From Ischnura elegans (taxonomy: Eukaryota; Arthropoda; Insecta; Odonata; Coenagrionidae), in NCBI RefSeq assembly GCF_921293095.1, contig NC_060254.1, forward strand, positions 58,140,069 through 58,204,068: DNA of 64,000 bases, written 5' to 3'. The notes beneath the pieces were generated by a model. The model was given only the letters and a program-made list of their open reading frames with translations, searched no databases and was not told the DNA's origin. The position numbers and the translations under genes are program-made. Shown here piece by piece: positions 42,356 through 54,274 of the stretch. Positions within the stretch are counted from its first letter, which is position 1, and each line of letters opens with the position of its first letter.

Positions 42356-43015
42356 TAGGGTGGTTTCCTATTATTTTATTGCCTAAATCGAAAGATTATT
42401 ACTCCTGGAGTACGTATTTCATGCATCTAGATTTTTAAGTGGCGATATCTATTTTTGGCGATTAAATGAAAAGTGAAAATTTTCAAACGCGCGAAAACGC
42501 AACGGCTAAGTATGAATGCCGGGAAAACTCCGTGTGACGTCATTCTGGTTCCTGCTGCCGCAAGTAAGAAGACCTTGGGGTGAGGCTTTGAGTGCTGATA
42601 CGACGCAGGATGCTAGCAGGTAGCAGAGTACCCTGCTAGCTGGTAGCGCTTGGCTTAAATAAGGATTATTAATACCTTATCAAACGAAGAAAACTTTCCT
42701 ACCTTAGCCAGTTTTTATAGGTGATTATTAAGACATGTTTCCCTGAGCTCTGTGCCTCATGCATGCATTGGTAATCTCAGACGATGTATAACTCCTATCT
42801 ACTTGTATAGAAACTAGGTCCCTGTGATGTCACATGGAGTGGCATCGCATGGGCGTCAATCTGGCCTTTTTCAAATGAGGATAAAATTGACCATTGCCAT
42901 TCGTCTAAACCGGTATTTCTAAAACCAAATAATTTGTACATTATGAATACACTAATGGTGGGTAACGAATCGCAATCAATGCCTTTCGTTTTCTTTGATG
43001 AAGGAAACTACCCTA
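42356..43015. mobile_element. ~660-bp TA-flanked MITE, copy 1
   Basis: TA then GGGTGGTTTCCTATTATTTT at the left; TTTGATGAAGGAAACTACCC then TA at the right. Contains TGACGTCATTCTGGTTCC, GCATGCATTGGTAATCTCAG and GGGTAACGAATCGCAATCAA, all shared with copies 2 and 3. Non-coding; TA target suggests a Tc1/mariner relation. Confidence 0.85.
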
Positions 43016-43296
43016 TGGTGTTGATTCCGTTTCTACTATTATTTGCCAGCCGTTCGCTCACTGTCTTTCTTCTCCAGCCTCCAGGATCTCCTCTTTTATG
43101 ATATGATGTGAGACAGAGGACCGTACGCAAACAGCCCTGTCCCTCGCGACATATTTTGCTAATGGCCTCCGGTATTTGAGACCATTACATTTGTGAGATT
43201 TACCTCGGCGGAAATTTATTTTGGCGGAAGGCTCATGCTTGGTGGGTGGCCCTGGGTTGGTGGTTTCCCCCTTTGATTCGGCCCCGCAGCCAAGCT

Positions 43297-43578
43297 CAAG
43301 GGCTCAGGTGGCAGCTGCCCCCCCCCCCCCCCCCAGAAGCAAAAGTAAATTTAGTTCAAAACGAAAGTTTTGAACTAATCTCCTTGAATCCAAGAAAATT
43401 AATATTAGTGCAAAACATGTAATTAAAGTAAAAATATTTCTTCAAGCAAATAAATATTAAATCTAATAAAGAGCTGTTATAATTGTCTTGAAAAAATTGT
43501 TTTCCTTAACCTTTTCTGTGTAACAACTTAACGACCATGGCTTGCCCCCCTCTAGTTTTGATCCTGGGTACACCCTAG
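43297..43578. mobile_element. hAT-type MITE, CAAGGGCGTACCCAGG family
   Basis: CAAGGGCTCAGGTGGCAGCT at the left, GTTTTGATCCTGGGTACACC at the right. The perfect 8-bp duplication GCCAAGCT flanks it (43289-43296, 43579-43586). A poly-C run lies at 43318-43334. Confidence 0.8.
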
Positions 43579-43811
43579 GCCAAGCTGGTTATGACTTGCC
43601 CCCTTCCCCCCCCCCCAAAAAAACCCACTCATGAATCACGCTGACCTACATACTCTCCTCTGCAACTCCCAAGCATGTATTGCTCTTTTTTCAGTGTTTT
43701 TGAGTGAGACATTTGCATCTCATAATTCAATTTCTTGTCTGACTTTGACTCAAAAGTCTTCGTAAGGGTTGTCTGTTTCTTGATTGTGGTTTATGGTTAT
43801 CTTGACATATG

Positions 43812-44112
43812 CAGGGGCGCAGCTAGGAATTAAGGCTAGGGGGGGTTTTAGGGACAACTAATACTTACGGGTGTGGGGGTATTGCATACCTACCAGGGTA
43901 AGCAGGAGTTGCAGGGGTCTTCCTCCAGAAAAATTTGAAGAATAAAGGTTCAAAATGGTGAATTTTACGGCTTTCTGAGGGATATTTGATAAATCCTAAC
44001 ACGATTCTATAAGTAATACTGATCCAAATAAGTAAAATGGATTAAACTTAAAAATTTCTCTGAGCTCTGGGGGGGGGTTTATCCCCCAAAACCCCCCCTT
44101 GCTGCGCCACTG
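43812..44112. mobile_element. hAT-type MITE, CAGGGGCGCAGC family, copy 1
   Basis: CAGGGGCGCAGCTAGGAATT at the left and CTTGCTGCGCCACTG at the right. Flanks GACATATG and AATATATG agree at 6 of 8 bases. 301 bp. The interior word GGCTTTCTGAGGGATATT is shared with the other copies. Confidence 0.8.
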
Positions 44113-46169
44113 AATATATGTACTTGAAACACATTGCCTAATTGCATACTTACATTTTTATTAGTTTTATGTGGAGATTTCCTCATTTACTCTCACCTAC
44201 AATTGGGAAGAATTTGGTTTTTGACAGAGTTATATGTAAAAAAATAACTTACAGTTTTAGCATGCCATACCACACAGCATAAAAGGGGTACTAACTTTTA
44301 TATAAAACTTATAGAAGAAAAATATCTTATCTAGTTCTTTAATTAGCAAATTTGTAGTTTAATTTTCACTTATCAATTTCAGGTGCAAAGCATACAATAG
44401 ATTTGATTTTTATTTTAAATCAAGAATTTATCATGTTTTAACATAATGAATTACTTCGTTCAAGAGAGAAGTTTAGAACGTCCAATTTAGAAAACTCTAA
44501 GCATATTTTCTTATCACTCATAAAAGAAATGAATTTTCAATAAGCTAGAGTATTACAGAGAGAAATAATGAACACATTTACATTATGATATTATTTGAAA
44601 AAGATTTAAACAGTCAGGTAATTAACAAATATTCATTCAAGTGTTGCATTCTATACCTCGTATGTTCTGCTTTGGCAGAATTTATTTGGTTAAATTTAGT
44701 TGTACCTTTTACCTATGTATGCTTCTAGTTTCATTTTTTTTCATTGCAACTGACATTTTATCATTTGCAATGTTTTTATTTCATTCATCTTTTTTGGAAA
44801 TAAAGTAAAAAATAATAAAAAACTAATACATACTTTCAATTGCTCTTTTGGTCCTTTGTCAACCTCCGATTTAAAAGTTGAATTTGCATCTTGAGTAATT
44901 CCGAAGCTTTCCTGGACAATGATTGAATGAAGGTTAAGGCTCTATTTTCAGATTTCATTTTAAAGTTTCCCTAAATATTCAACATTAATAATGTCTTGAT
45001 TTATACTTGAGTGATGGTGAAAGTACAATTGGTGAAGGTGAGGGTCCCTAGAATTATCATGGATTGTGGGTTTGTCCCATAAACTTTGTTAACTTGTTGC
45101 TCTAAATGGTTTAGTGGTGATGCACACAGCTATAGCCCTTTAGCATATTCAGTGATCTCTATACACCAATGCTAAATGCAAAGGTAAATATTCATATTAA
45201 ACTGGTGAATTTTGAAAGTGAAAACTGTCCTTTTCACCAATGTGAATGAATGCTATTTATTTGGGAAATGGTTGTAATTTTATCCTCACATTAGAAGCAT
45301 TATGACCAGTGAGCTCATGGAAGTATTTAGAACTTAAATAAATTAACAAAAAATAGTAACTTAAAATAAACGAATAATTAAAAATGAGAATGATTCTCCT
45401 ATCTTCACCCAGGTAAGCAAGCTCTATTGCTATTCATATTATTTTTTTCTGATTAATATGAAAATTGCCAGATGGATATATTTGATTTGAAATATTATTA
45501 TTTAGTATGAATATAGGTTGATATAAAATATGTGGGAACAAGAATTTGAAGTTCTGCATAGAAATACTTATTTTATAGAGTTTGAATCCATATTTTTCAA
45601 TGAGGTTCACGTTTCCATTATAGGTATTTCATGAAATATATATCACCATAAGGTAATAACCCATGAGTTAGCAAATGGTAAAGTTTGAAAATTCTTCCAG
45701 ATAGTATAATTGTGTGATGGTGCACTGAATATAATGAGGTTGGCTCATAATGTAGGAGGGCCAAACCTCCTTGCCACACCCTAGAGTTGGCTTAAAAATT
45801 TATTAAAATAAAAATTGTGGAAAGTTACATTTGTTCATGAATAATGTGCTTGCACGGAATAGGAATGGTAATAATTCCAATTTAATTGTAAAGAAAAGGT
45901 ATAAACGTCATCACTTAATTGTAACAAAAACAAACAAATTAAAAAAATAAATTATAAAAAACTAAAAAAATGTAAAATAGGTAGGTGTTTTTCTCTTCAA
46001 CCATTTTAGTACATCGTTTGATGCCTTCTGTTGCATATTTTTTGCTTTTAATTGCTGAAGCCCTCCATACCAAATCAAACTATTGATTGGTAGATATAGA
46101 TAATGTAATCAAGTGATAGTGATTGTCTACGAAATATAATCTAATTTATCCTGTGTGCTATTCACCCAA
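44113..46169. other. Intergenic AT-rich DNA
   Basis: Very AT-rich with no coding, RNA or transposon signal that I can support. Confidence 0.4.
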
Positions 46170-46302
46170 TGCAGCACATGTGCTACAGTACGCATGAAAT
46201 ATACACACATATACCAAGTATATGAGCCGTATAAGCTATTGTATGCACGTAATATATATTATTGTACATATATTTCATATATACTGTAGCATGTGTGCTG
46301 CG
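46170..46302. repeat. ~130-bp hairpin MITE
   Basis: GCAGCACATGTGCTACAGTA at 46171 is complementary at 18 of 20 positions to TACTGTAGCATGTGTGCTGC ending at 46301. The loop is rich in ATATAT and TACACACATATA. Can fold into one hairpin. Confidence 0.65.
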
Positions 46303-47935
46303 TGGGAACTTAGTAAAAATATATGTATGCAGAGTATGGAAGAAATAACATATTATTTGGGGTTCCCTTGGTACCCGTATTTTGGGGCAGATATTATGTG
46401 TACACGATAGACATAATTTTTATCAAAAGCACAGTTGTTTCACTTTCCCCTTATGGACTCCAATTATCATTTCAGCCAAGGGGTAGTAGAGGGTTATTAG
46501 GGTTCAAGAATTCTCCCTCCAAATGTGTAACTCCTCTCCAATGAACTCTCCCAAAATTTTTCCTGAGGTTTTTTGGTCTTATAAAAACCTTAAGGAGAAG
46601 ACCGGAGAGATTAGTCGGCCAGATAATGGGACATGATGGCCTGATGAAAAACATTGTTGAACTACAGGTGGGAAGAAGGTCAAGGGACAGCCCAGAATGA
46701 ATTAAATTGAACAGGTCATGAAAGTTGTGAAAGAGAAGAAATTCATCACTATGACAAGCCTTGCGGATTAGGTAGCAGTATGGAGAGCTGCATCAAATCA
46801 ATCTTCAGGTTTGTTGACTTATGATATTGATCCAAGTTTTAAGCACCATTTCATCTTCATGGAACTGTAGATTGCTGACTGGTGAGAAGTCCTCCTCTTC
46901 ATATCCGATTCCTATCATGTCATCCTGAGCACAGTCTCTTGAGTCATCTTCACAAGAGGAAGGGAATATGATGAGTGGCACCTACTGGTTGCATGTGATT
47001 AACTGAAAATAAGAGACAGACATGTGTTAGTGTTTATTTTTAGTGATCCAAGGACAAAGTTTCATGATTATTCACAAGAGTGATGCACTAATTGCAGACA
47101 TGGCATCTGCAGTATAGAGCCAATAATCAATAGTCAAAAATCAGTATGATGAATGATCTGGATAAATATCCAGCAACAAATACATGCATATGTAGTTATG
47201 TTTTATTAAATGTTTGGTTATAAGTTTATTTTAATTAATGCATCTTTTTACCTGCACTAATTATTTAACCAGAGTACTCATGTAAATTACTGGTAATACA
47301 CTGATTAAGCAAAGTTTATCAATGTTTAAGGCAACAAATGGCCATGTTTTGGCTCTCTCTTTTCTAATGCATACTTTTTGATGATTCAGTCTGGGTACAG
47401 TGACAGTTGATCTAGATAATCAACACCACTGTATATTTTAACCTCTGTTAGTGGGGGAATGAGGGTATTGATTGTTAGAAAACCTCTCTTTACTGCCACC
47501 ATGTCAAGAACTGGAATGGTGCCAGAGTTTCGGTTGTATGGGGTTTCCATTTCATATAGTCACCTTTAATTCTATAAATTATAAGAATAGGCATTCAAGA
47601 ATGATTTCATACTGTTTCTTCAAAACATTACAGTCTATGCACTCTTTGACTGGGCCTTTTATGGTGGTTTTTGTAACCCAAAAAAAGATATTTTGCCGAT
47701 TGCTTTACCGCATAGTATGCCTTAAGATGTGGTCTTGAGCTTCCACCACAGGCGGAGCATGTTAATCGGTGTGACGACTCATTTTTAGCTTTCCTTAATA
47801 AGCAAAAAATGTCACAGAAAGTCACTTGTACCACTTTGATACATATCCTTCCACTTAGGCAACCCACGTCGCCTTACTTCTCACCGCTACGCATTTGGGA
47901 TGGTTACCAAGTTTCTTACTGGGGAATGGGCGGAG
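46303..47935. other. Intergenic, no supported gene
   Basis: No gene supported. Around 47628-47867 a minus frame contains CSACGG and SRPHLKAYYAVKQSAKYLFL, an unusually protein-like stretch that I cannot assign. Confidence 0.3.
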
Positions 47936-48407
47936 TTTAGAATTTTAGATTAGGGGACTAGTAATCCTGCCAGGGATTTAAGAGCTAAAAGAAAAAGAAA
48001 ACACTTCGGCGAAATGGGTGATTTCGTCTACAAATCCGCGGTAAGGAGTGTGATTCAGCTTTAGATTCTATGACTCATCCCTCCCGATTTAATGTACTTC
48101 GATTTATTCGATACCTGGACTAGTATGATAAGGATGGTGCTTTAGAGGTCTGGTGTGGAATGATTTACCCGAATACCTCACAGTGAAACGGGAGGTCCTC
48201 GTGGCCCTCCCCAGGAAAATTTGTTTAAATTAATCTCTGAAAACAGCATTTTAAGTACTGTCTAAGACTAAAATTCAATGAATCATTTTATATTTTCGTT
48301 TTCATTGTACTTGAATGTACGGATTTCGTATTTTTTCGGATAAATTACCATTTTAGTTGGGGTGGGGGGGGGGCAGGCTCCCCTCCTCCCCCCAAAACTC
48401 CGCCCAC
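47936..48407. mobile_element. Probable MITE with GGGCGGAGTTT ends
   Basis: ATGGGCGGAGTTTAGAATTT at the left and CCCAAAACTCCGCCCACG at the right are inverted. GC-rich sections (GGGAGGTCCTCGTGGCCCTC; a G-run near 48364) resemble the short hAT-type repeats here. No duplication was confirmed. Confidence 0.5.
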
Positions 48408-48957
48408 GTAAAGGGGTGTAATTATCGTAGAAGTAATTAATACTGGCGTTTGCATTGATTATGAGTACTTATTCCGCTGCATAAGTTTTTCCTCCCTTTG
48501 ATCTGGGTATTTTAAAATTTAAATTGAAATTTTATAAAGTATGAAATTTTAACCCCAGATAACTGTATGAAATTTCATAATGGTGTCGCGTGACATCATG
48601 GCTAGTATTTTAAGGATTTATCGGACGGATTTGTAAAAGCATTTGTGCTAGCTGTTGCACTCAGAGACTTAGGAAATCGGAAAAATTAACTTTTCCGATG
48701 GTAATGGTACACCATCGAATTATGAATCGTATTTAAGTAATTTCACTTCGCCGATAACGAAAATCCAGAGATTCATCAACCTCGAGAGACGCTCATTATA
48801 TTATCTCAATCTTTTTCCATTACCACCAAGTGACGTAGGGACATATTAATTAATAAATTCACAAAATACTCGAATAAATAACACTTATCCCATTAAACAC
48901 ATTATGAAAAATTAATTGCGTAAATCATAGAACCTTTTATTCATAGCTGATTGCTAA

Positions 48958-49833
48958 TAGGGTGGTTTCCTATTTTTTTTCAATTGCCTAAATCGAAAGA
49001 TTATTACTCCTGGAGTAAAACGCTTTTAGATTTTTAAAATGACGATATCTATTTTTCGCGATTAAATGAAAATTGAAAATTTTCAAGCGCGCGAAAACGC
49101 AACGGCTAAGTATGAATGCTGGGAAAAGCCCGTGTGACGTCATTCTGGTTCCAGCTGCCGCCGTGTGAGGCCACATAAGAGGCTTATGAGGGCTGATATG
49201 ATGCAGGCTGCTAGCAGGTATTAATACCTCATCAAATGAAGGAAACCTTACGACCTTAGGCAATTTTAATACGTGATTGTTAAGAGATGTTTACCTGAGC
49301 TCCGTGCTTAATGCATGCATTGGTAATCTCAGACGATCAGGGATGCCGACTTACAAAAAATATTGGGGGGCCCAAACCGGGGATCTTGCCCTGGGAAATT
49401 TGATAAGTAGTGAGTTTTAAGTTTTTTAAACCTTTTAGAAGAGTTACACGATTAACATTAGAACCCTGATAACTCGAATCTCTATATCTAGACACTCCGG
49501 GGAAAATCGACAAGCCTGACACATTTTTTCCTCACACCCATAACGAATTTTTGAGGGGGCTCGGGCCCCCTCAGGCCCCATGGAGTCGGCGCCACTGCAG
49601 ACGATGTAAACCTCTTATCTACTCGTATGACATCTAGGTCCCTGTGACGTCACGTGGAGTGGCATCGCACGGGCGCCAATCTGCCCTTTTTCAAGTGAGT
49701 TTAAAATTGACCATTAACATTCATCTGAACTGGGATTTCTAAAACCAAATAATTTTAACATTATGAATTCCCTAATGGTGGGTAGCCAATCGCAATCAAT
49801 GCCTTTCGTTTTCTTTGATGAAGGAAACTACCT
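48958..49833. mobile_element. ~660-bp TA-flanked MITE, copy 2, interrupted
   Basis: The left end TAGGGTGGTTTCCTATTTTT and the interior (TGACGTCATTCTGGTTCC, GGGTAGCCAATCGCAATCAA, TTTGATGAAGGAAACTACC) match copies 1 and 3. The right terminal CCCTA has decayed to CCTTTTTA. It is split by a 260-bp hAT at 49338-49597. Confidence 0.85.
49338..49597. mobile_element. 260-bp hAT inserted into MITE copy 2
   Basis: CAGGGATGCCGACTTACAAA at the left and GGAGTCGGCGCCACTG at the right. The perfect 8-bp duplication CAGACGAT (49330-49337, 49598-49605) is proven by the uninterrupted CTCAGACGATGTATAACTCC in copies 1 and 3. Hence boundaries are certain to the base. Confidence 0.93.
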
Positions 49834-50057
49834 TTTTAGAGCGAATGCGTTCACATAAAATGGGATACGAAGCCAGCCGTCCATACTGAGCAACTTTACG
49901 GCAATGCGTAGCCGTCACGTTGATATCATCCACGGCGCAACGTCAAAGGATAAACTGTTGCCACTTCTTTGCCTTGGACGTTTACATAAACGTCGGAGAG
50001 TGTGCTAGCTGGGTTGACTGTAGAAGACTTGAAGCCTTCGATAATTGATGCTGGCGG

Positions 50058-50352
50058 CAAGGGCGTGCCCAGGATCATAACTGGGGGAGGGGGGGCAAGC
50101 CATGGTCTAGGGGGATGGGGCAAGCCAAGTTGTGACATTAGTTTATGAGATTATTTCCTTGATAAAATATTTTTATTTTATTTTAATATCTTATACTAAC
50201 ACATCATTTTTCGTGGGTTTTAAATAAAAATTTGTTGAATGCTTTTGTTTCAATTGAGTACTGATTTTGCTTAAAGACTTTTGCGATTTTTGCTTCTGAG
50301 GGGGGGGGGGGGGGGCAGCTTCCCCCGCTGCCCCTCGCTGGGTGCGCCCATG
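50058..50352. mobile_element. hAT-type MITE, CAAGGGCGTACCCAGG family
   Basis: CAAGGGCGTGCCCAGGATCA at the left and CTCGCTGGGTGCGCCCATG at the right, with the perfect duplication GCTGGCGG (50050-50057, 50353-50360). 295 bp. Confidence 0.88.
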
Positions 50353-50367
50353 GCTGGCGGTGGATAC

Positions 50368-50622
50368 CAGTGGCGTAGCCAGGAGGGGTCCAGGGGGTCC
50401 GGACCCTCTCCAAAATATAAAAATGCAATTATTTTCCTTCATAAAAAAACACAATATTGAAAAATCATGATTTTGCAAAATATTTCTTTGACGAATTAAG
50501 TTTTTTCGATTATGAAAAATGTTAAAATTATTTTAAAACCCATTACATAGTACCCTGTTTTTAAAACATTTCCCACCCTGGTTTTGGACCTCCCCCGATA
50601 GAAATTCCTGGCTACACCACAG
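50368..50622. mobile_element. hAT-type MITE, CAGTGGCGTAGCCAGGA family
   Basis: CAGTGGCGTAGCCAGGAGGG at the left and AATTCCTGGCTACACCACAG at the right. Flanks GTGGATAC (50360-50367) and GTGGATGC (50623-50630) differ at one base. It sits 15 bp from the preceding MITE. Confidence 0.85.
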
Positions 50623-51231
50623 GTGGATGCTGATGATCAAATGAACATATATGGTGAGAAAGGAGGTGCACCGATGAATATGAGCACGCAACAGAGGAGC
50701 ACCCAGTAGATAGGTCACGTCAGGGGCGATCTGGGGTGAATGAGGGCCCTCTGCTGGGGCTAATGATGTGGCCCTCCTCAGGAAAATTTTAGGAAATTGC
50801 ATGCGCGGGAATTTATTTAGACGCTATTATGGCTCTTAAAAACGAGATAAAAGTTAATAAAAATAGCAAATTCGTCAGAAAAATAAACGGTGAAAAGTGA
50901 GAATTTCACAGCTTTTAAAACTAAATAATACAAATCTAAAAAAACTCTAAAATAACCTTTTCGAATGACCTTTTCAAACAAGAATCAGATTCTCTTTATT
51001 CTTCTGACTCTATTATATGATTTATGTGATCTTTTTAAAATGAGTATATTGTAAATAAAGCCGCTAACGAAAAAGTAGGATATTATAACTGCAATAAGCT
51101 TTAGTTAAAGTAATCTGAGTCTTTTTCATTACGCCTCTCCTATACGCTTCACGATAGATGCAACCCAGACGGCACAGGAATTTTACGTATCTGGATACGA
51201 GGGTTGACCATCAAGATTCAAGAAATCGCGC
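50623..51231. other. Intergenic, with a small GC-rich repeat-like patch
   Basis: Nothing certain. GGGGCGATCTGGGGTGAATG...GTGGCCCTCCTCAGGAAA (50723-50785) resembles decayed hAT-type ends. Confidence 0.25.
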
Positions 51232-51796
51232 TAATAATAATAATAATAATAATAATAATAAGGTTTATTATCCGTGGGCAAAATACATTTGCATGGAGTC
51301 GTCAAAGAGTACAATTACATAAAAATGATCCAGTCAGTTACATCACAAAACAAAATATACAACTTGTTGTAATGAGTTACAATTACAAAAAACAAAAATA
51401 CAACAAGAAGGTCATTTTGGTTAAGAACAGTATACAAAGATAAATCTTAAAAGACACAGTTCATATATTCTTTTACATCATAGAACAAATGTTTTCTCAG
51501 GATATTTTTTACGGATAATTTGAATTTCTGATATTCTAGATCTTTTATTGCAGATGGAAGTTTGTTATAAATGTTGAATCCTTGGTGATTTAAACTTTTC
51601 AGTCTTTTAGCTGTTCTATGGCTTTTTAGATGGATGAGTTCATTTGATCTGGTGTTATAGTTATGAAAATGAGAGTTTTTTTTTCAAAAGACATGTGGTT
51701 CTTGTTAATGAAGGACACTGTTTCTAATATGTAAATGCATGGTACTGGTAAAATGTTGAGTTCTGCATATATTGGTTTGGTGGTAATAGTGTCTAG
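51232..51796 (-). mobile_element. 3' end of a non-LTR retrotransposon with (TTA)n tail
   Basis: The plus strand starts with (TAA)n at 51232-51261, which is the 3' tail of an element reading leftwards. On the minus strand 51440-51670 encodes HFHNYNTRSNELIHLKSHRT and FNIYNKLPSAIKDLEYQKFK, the C-terminal block of an arthropod LINE ORF2 (HNYNTR...IYNKLP). A run of T at 51671-51680 coincides with a frame break. 5' truncated near 51796. Confidence 0.75.
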
Positions 51797-52944
51797 GGGG
51801 TCCTCTAGGCTCGGGGCTCTCGGCGATCGCCGACCAGCCGACCTGGCCCAACCGCCCCTGGGTCAACGTCGTGAAATAAAGCAATCGTGAGGAACAAAAT
51901 TGAGGGGAAAATCGAAAGATAAACTAAGAAAAAAATTCGAGGGAGGAATTCGAGAGAGGCTGTAAGGGCATAAGAAAGAAATCTTTCCATAAAGACCAGA
52001 GGGAAGGTGAAGAGGAGAACGACTGAGGCTTAGCGAAGCGACTCACTCAAAACAGAATGGAATTTTGAAAGCGGCAGCGAGACCTTAACGCTTAAGAGCA
52101 ACAGGGGACCAGAGAAATATGAAGAAAAATATTGCTATGGCTGCTTAGTCGTTGGAAATAAAAAGAAAAATGGCATCCTCTCAAAATTAAAATTTATTCA
52201 TGAGGTGGTTTTACGGTAGTGTGCGGGGAAAATAAAAACCTTTCCAGTTTTGCACCTTCATTACGATTCCAATCAGAGAGAACGAAAAACGCCATTTGTG
52301 ATGATATCATAAAAAGCTTTTTTTTATATGAATGCCATACATAAGGAATAAGCGTGCTACTAGGCTACGAGTTAGAAAGAGTAATCCGAAGTTTTTGAAG
52401 ATAACTGAAAAATTATTTTACTGCTATTAACGAGAGTAGGCCATGTCTAGTGAAGCACGGGCATAAATTTAATCGGTCATTTTACACAGTATTACGAAGT
52501 ACAAATATACCCACAATTATAACTGTTCACAAATATAGTACTTATCGAAACAATGAAAGCAATGTTCTGTAAGTGGCTGTTCGGCGCCGCGCCGCCGACT
52601 CCAGGTGGTGTTCGGTTTTCCGATCATTTCAAATAATCTTCACCTGAATATGATGCGAAATGTATTGAAAAATTGTTTTTTTTGTGCTATAGAATACTTT
52701 AGCAGTTGAAAAAAAAAATATTTTCAGAGCAACACGGAGGGCATCATATCATAACACCACTCTATTTCCAGGTCCGACCGAAACGATAAATTAAGAGGGA
52801 TGCCGAACATTAAATTATGAATAAATTAAACGATACAGAAAAGATAAATTAAGAGAGATTTTGCCGTACGGATAGGTATGAGAATTTATATTTCCCCTGA
52901 CCAATAAAGGACTTTACTAAATGCTAGGAGAAACTTTAATAAAA
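51797..52944. other. Intergenic, no supported gene
   Basis: Begins with a GC-rich patch (GGCTCGGGGCTCTCGGCGAT) and continues AT-rich. No ends or coding signal. Confidence 0.3.
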
Positions 52945-53422
52945 CAGGGTTTTCTTCCGCGTCAGGTTGTTGGTTGATTGACAACAGTTTCGCTGGCTGT
53001 CCTGCTAGCGTCTTCAGGTCGAAGGTGTCGGCTGTTGGTTTCTGCCTCGCTTATATACTGTAGGCTGGATGGGAGCTGCACTGTGATTGGCTGTCTGACT
53101 GGGTGCTTCTCTCTGATTGGCTCTCTCTTTGATGATTCTTTTCCATACGCTGTGAAGGAAGTATCCGTCTTCTCTATTGAAATTCAAAGGTGTTTTTTGA
53201 ATTTCTATCGCTTCCCTGATTTGTCTAGGGAAGTATCGGCACTCCTTAACTAAAAGTTTCTTCTCCTCAAATTTTATGTCGTGGCCAGGTTCCGACCATG
53301 CATGTTCGGCGATGGCAGAGAGCTGAAACTGCTTGTTATTGGTCGCCCTTTGATGTTCTTTAATCCTCACATAAAGAAACTGTTGTCAATCAACCAACAA
53401 CCTGACGCGGAAGAAAACCCTG
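52945..53422. mobile_element. Penelope-like fragment between perfect 47-bp inverted repeats
   Basis: 52945-52991 (starts CAGGGTTTTCTTCCGCGTCA, ends GACAACAGTTTC) is the exact reverse complement of 53376-53422. The 384 bp between encode the C-terminal part of a Penelope-like endonuclease on the minus strand. Inverted or duplicated ends are known for Penelope-like elements. Confidence 0.8.
53014..53375 (-). pseudogene. Penelope-like GIY-YIG endonuclease, C-terminal part
   Basis: The minus frame reads RIKEHQRATNNKQFQLSAIA, EHAWSEPGHDIKFEEKK, then YFPRQIREAIEIQKTPLNFN REDGYFL. The blocks R-KEHQRA, AEHA and RxIREAIEIxK are typical of the region downstream of the GIY-YIG core in arthropod Penelope-like elements. 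Reverse transcriptase and the GIY-YIG tyrosines themselves are missing. Confidence 0.8.
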
Positions 53423-53536
53423 GAGAAATGCAGAGATCAGACCATCGCCGCGGAAACCTACGCTCTAACTTTAATAAGACATTTACTTTTTATTTGTAAA
53501 CGGCTACTAACACCCTCTGCCAACGGTTGTGCCTTG

Positions 53537-53839
53537 CAGGGGCGCAGCTAGGAATTAGGGCTAATGGGGTTTTAGGTACAACTAATACTGGGGGGTCTGG
53601 GGTATGGAATACCTGCCAGGGTAAGCGGGAGGTGCGGGGGCCCTCCCACAGAAAACTTTTAGGATGTACAGTGAATTTTACGGCTTTCTGAGGGATATTT
53701 CACAAATCCTTACATTATTCTAAAAGTAATATTAATGAAATTAATTAAAATGGATTTAAATTAAAAATTTCTCTAAGCTCTGGGGGAGGGGAGGGTTTAT
53801 CCCCCAAAACCTTCCCCCCCCCCCCTCGCTGCGCCACTG
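53537..53839. mobile_element. hAT-type MITE, CAGGGGCGCAGC family, copy 2
   Basis: CAGGGGCGCAGCTAGGAATT at the left, CTCGCTGCGCCACTG at the right. Flanks GTGCCTTG (53529-53536) and GTGCTTTG (53840-53847), 7 of 8. 303 bp. Confidence 0.88.
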
Positions 53840-53960
53840 GTGCTTTGAACAATTGAAATTATAAATGCCTACTTAGCTTCCCATAAATCTCCGAGGAAGA
53901 CTCCGCGTAAGATTCACCGGCCATCAGTGCTTAATTTATAAAATTTTAGGTACTGGTTCG

Positions 53961-54266
53961 CAGTGGCGCAGCGAGGGGGGGATAAAACCGCCCCCCCACG
54001 GAGCTTAGAGAATATTTTTTTATGGAAATATTTTAATGTTGTTTTAATAAAAAATTTGGTAACTAATACTAGGGAGACGGATGACTCACAAAGAAAACAT
54101 CAAACTATTCACACAGCCGTAAAACTTACCATTTTGAACCATTTGTCTTAAAAAAAAATTGGGGATGGCCCCCGAACTTTCCGCTTACCCCGGCGGGTAT
54201 TCCATACCCCCCAGTATTAGTTGCGCCTATAACCACCCCTTCCCTTAATTCCAAGCTGTGCCCCTG
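53961..54266. mobile_element. hAT-type MITE, CAGGGGCGCAGC family, copy 3 (reverse)
   Basis: CAGTGGCGCAGCGAGGGGGG at the left, CCAAGCTGTGCCCCTG at the right. Flanks CTGGTTCG (53953-53960) and CTGGTCCG (54267-54274). Opposite orientation to copy 2, 121 bp away. Confidence 0.88.
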
Positions 54267-54274
54267 CTGGTCCG

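Noticed and set aside
53014..53370. Host GIY-YIG protein gene
   Set aside because: Lacks start context and domain core, and is enclosed by inverted repeats; best explained as a Penelope-like fragment.
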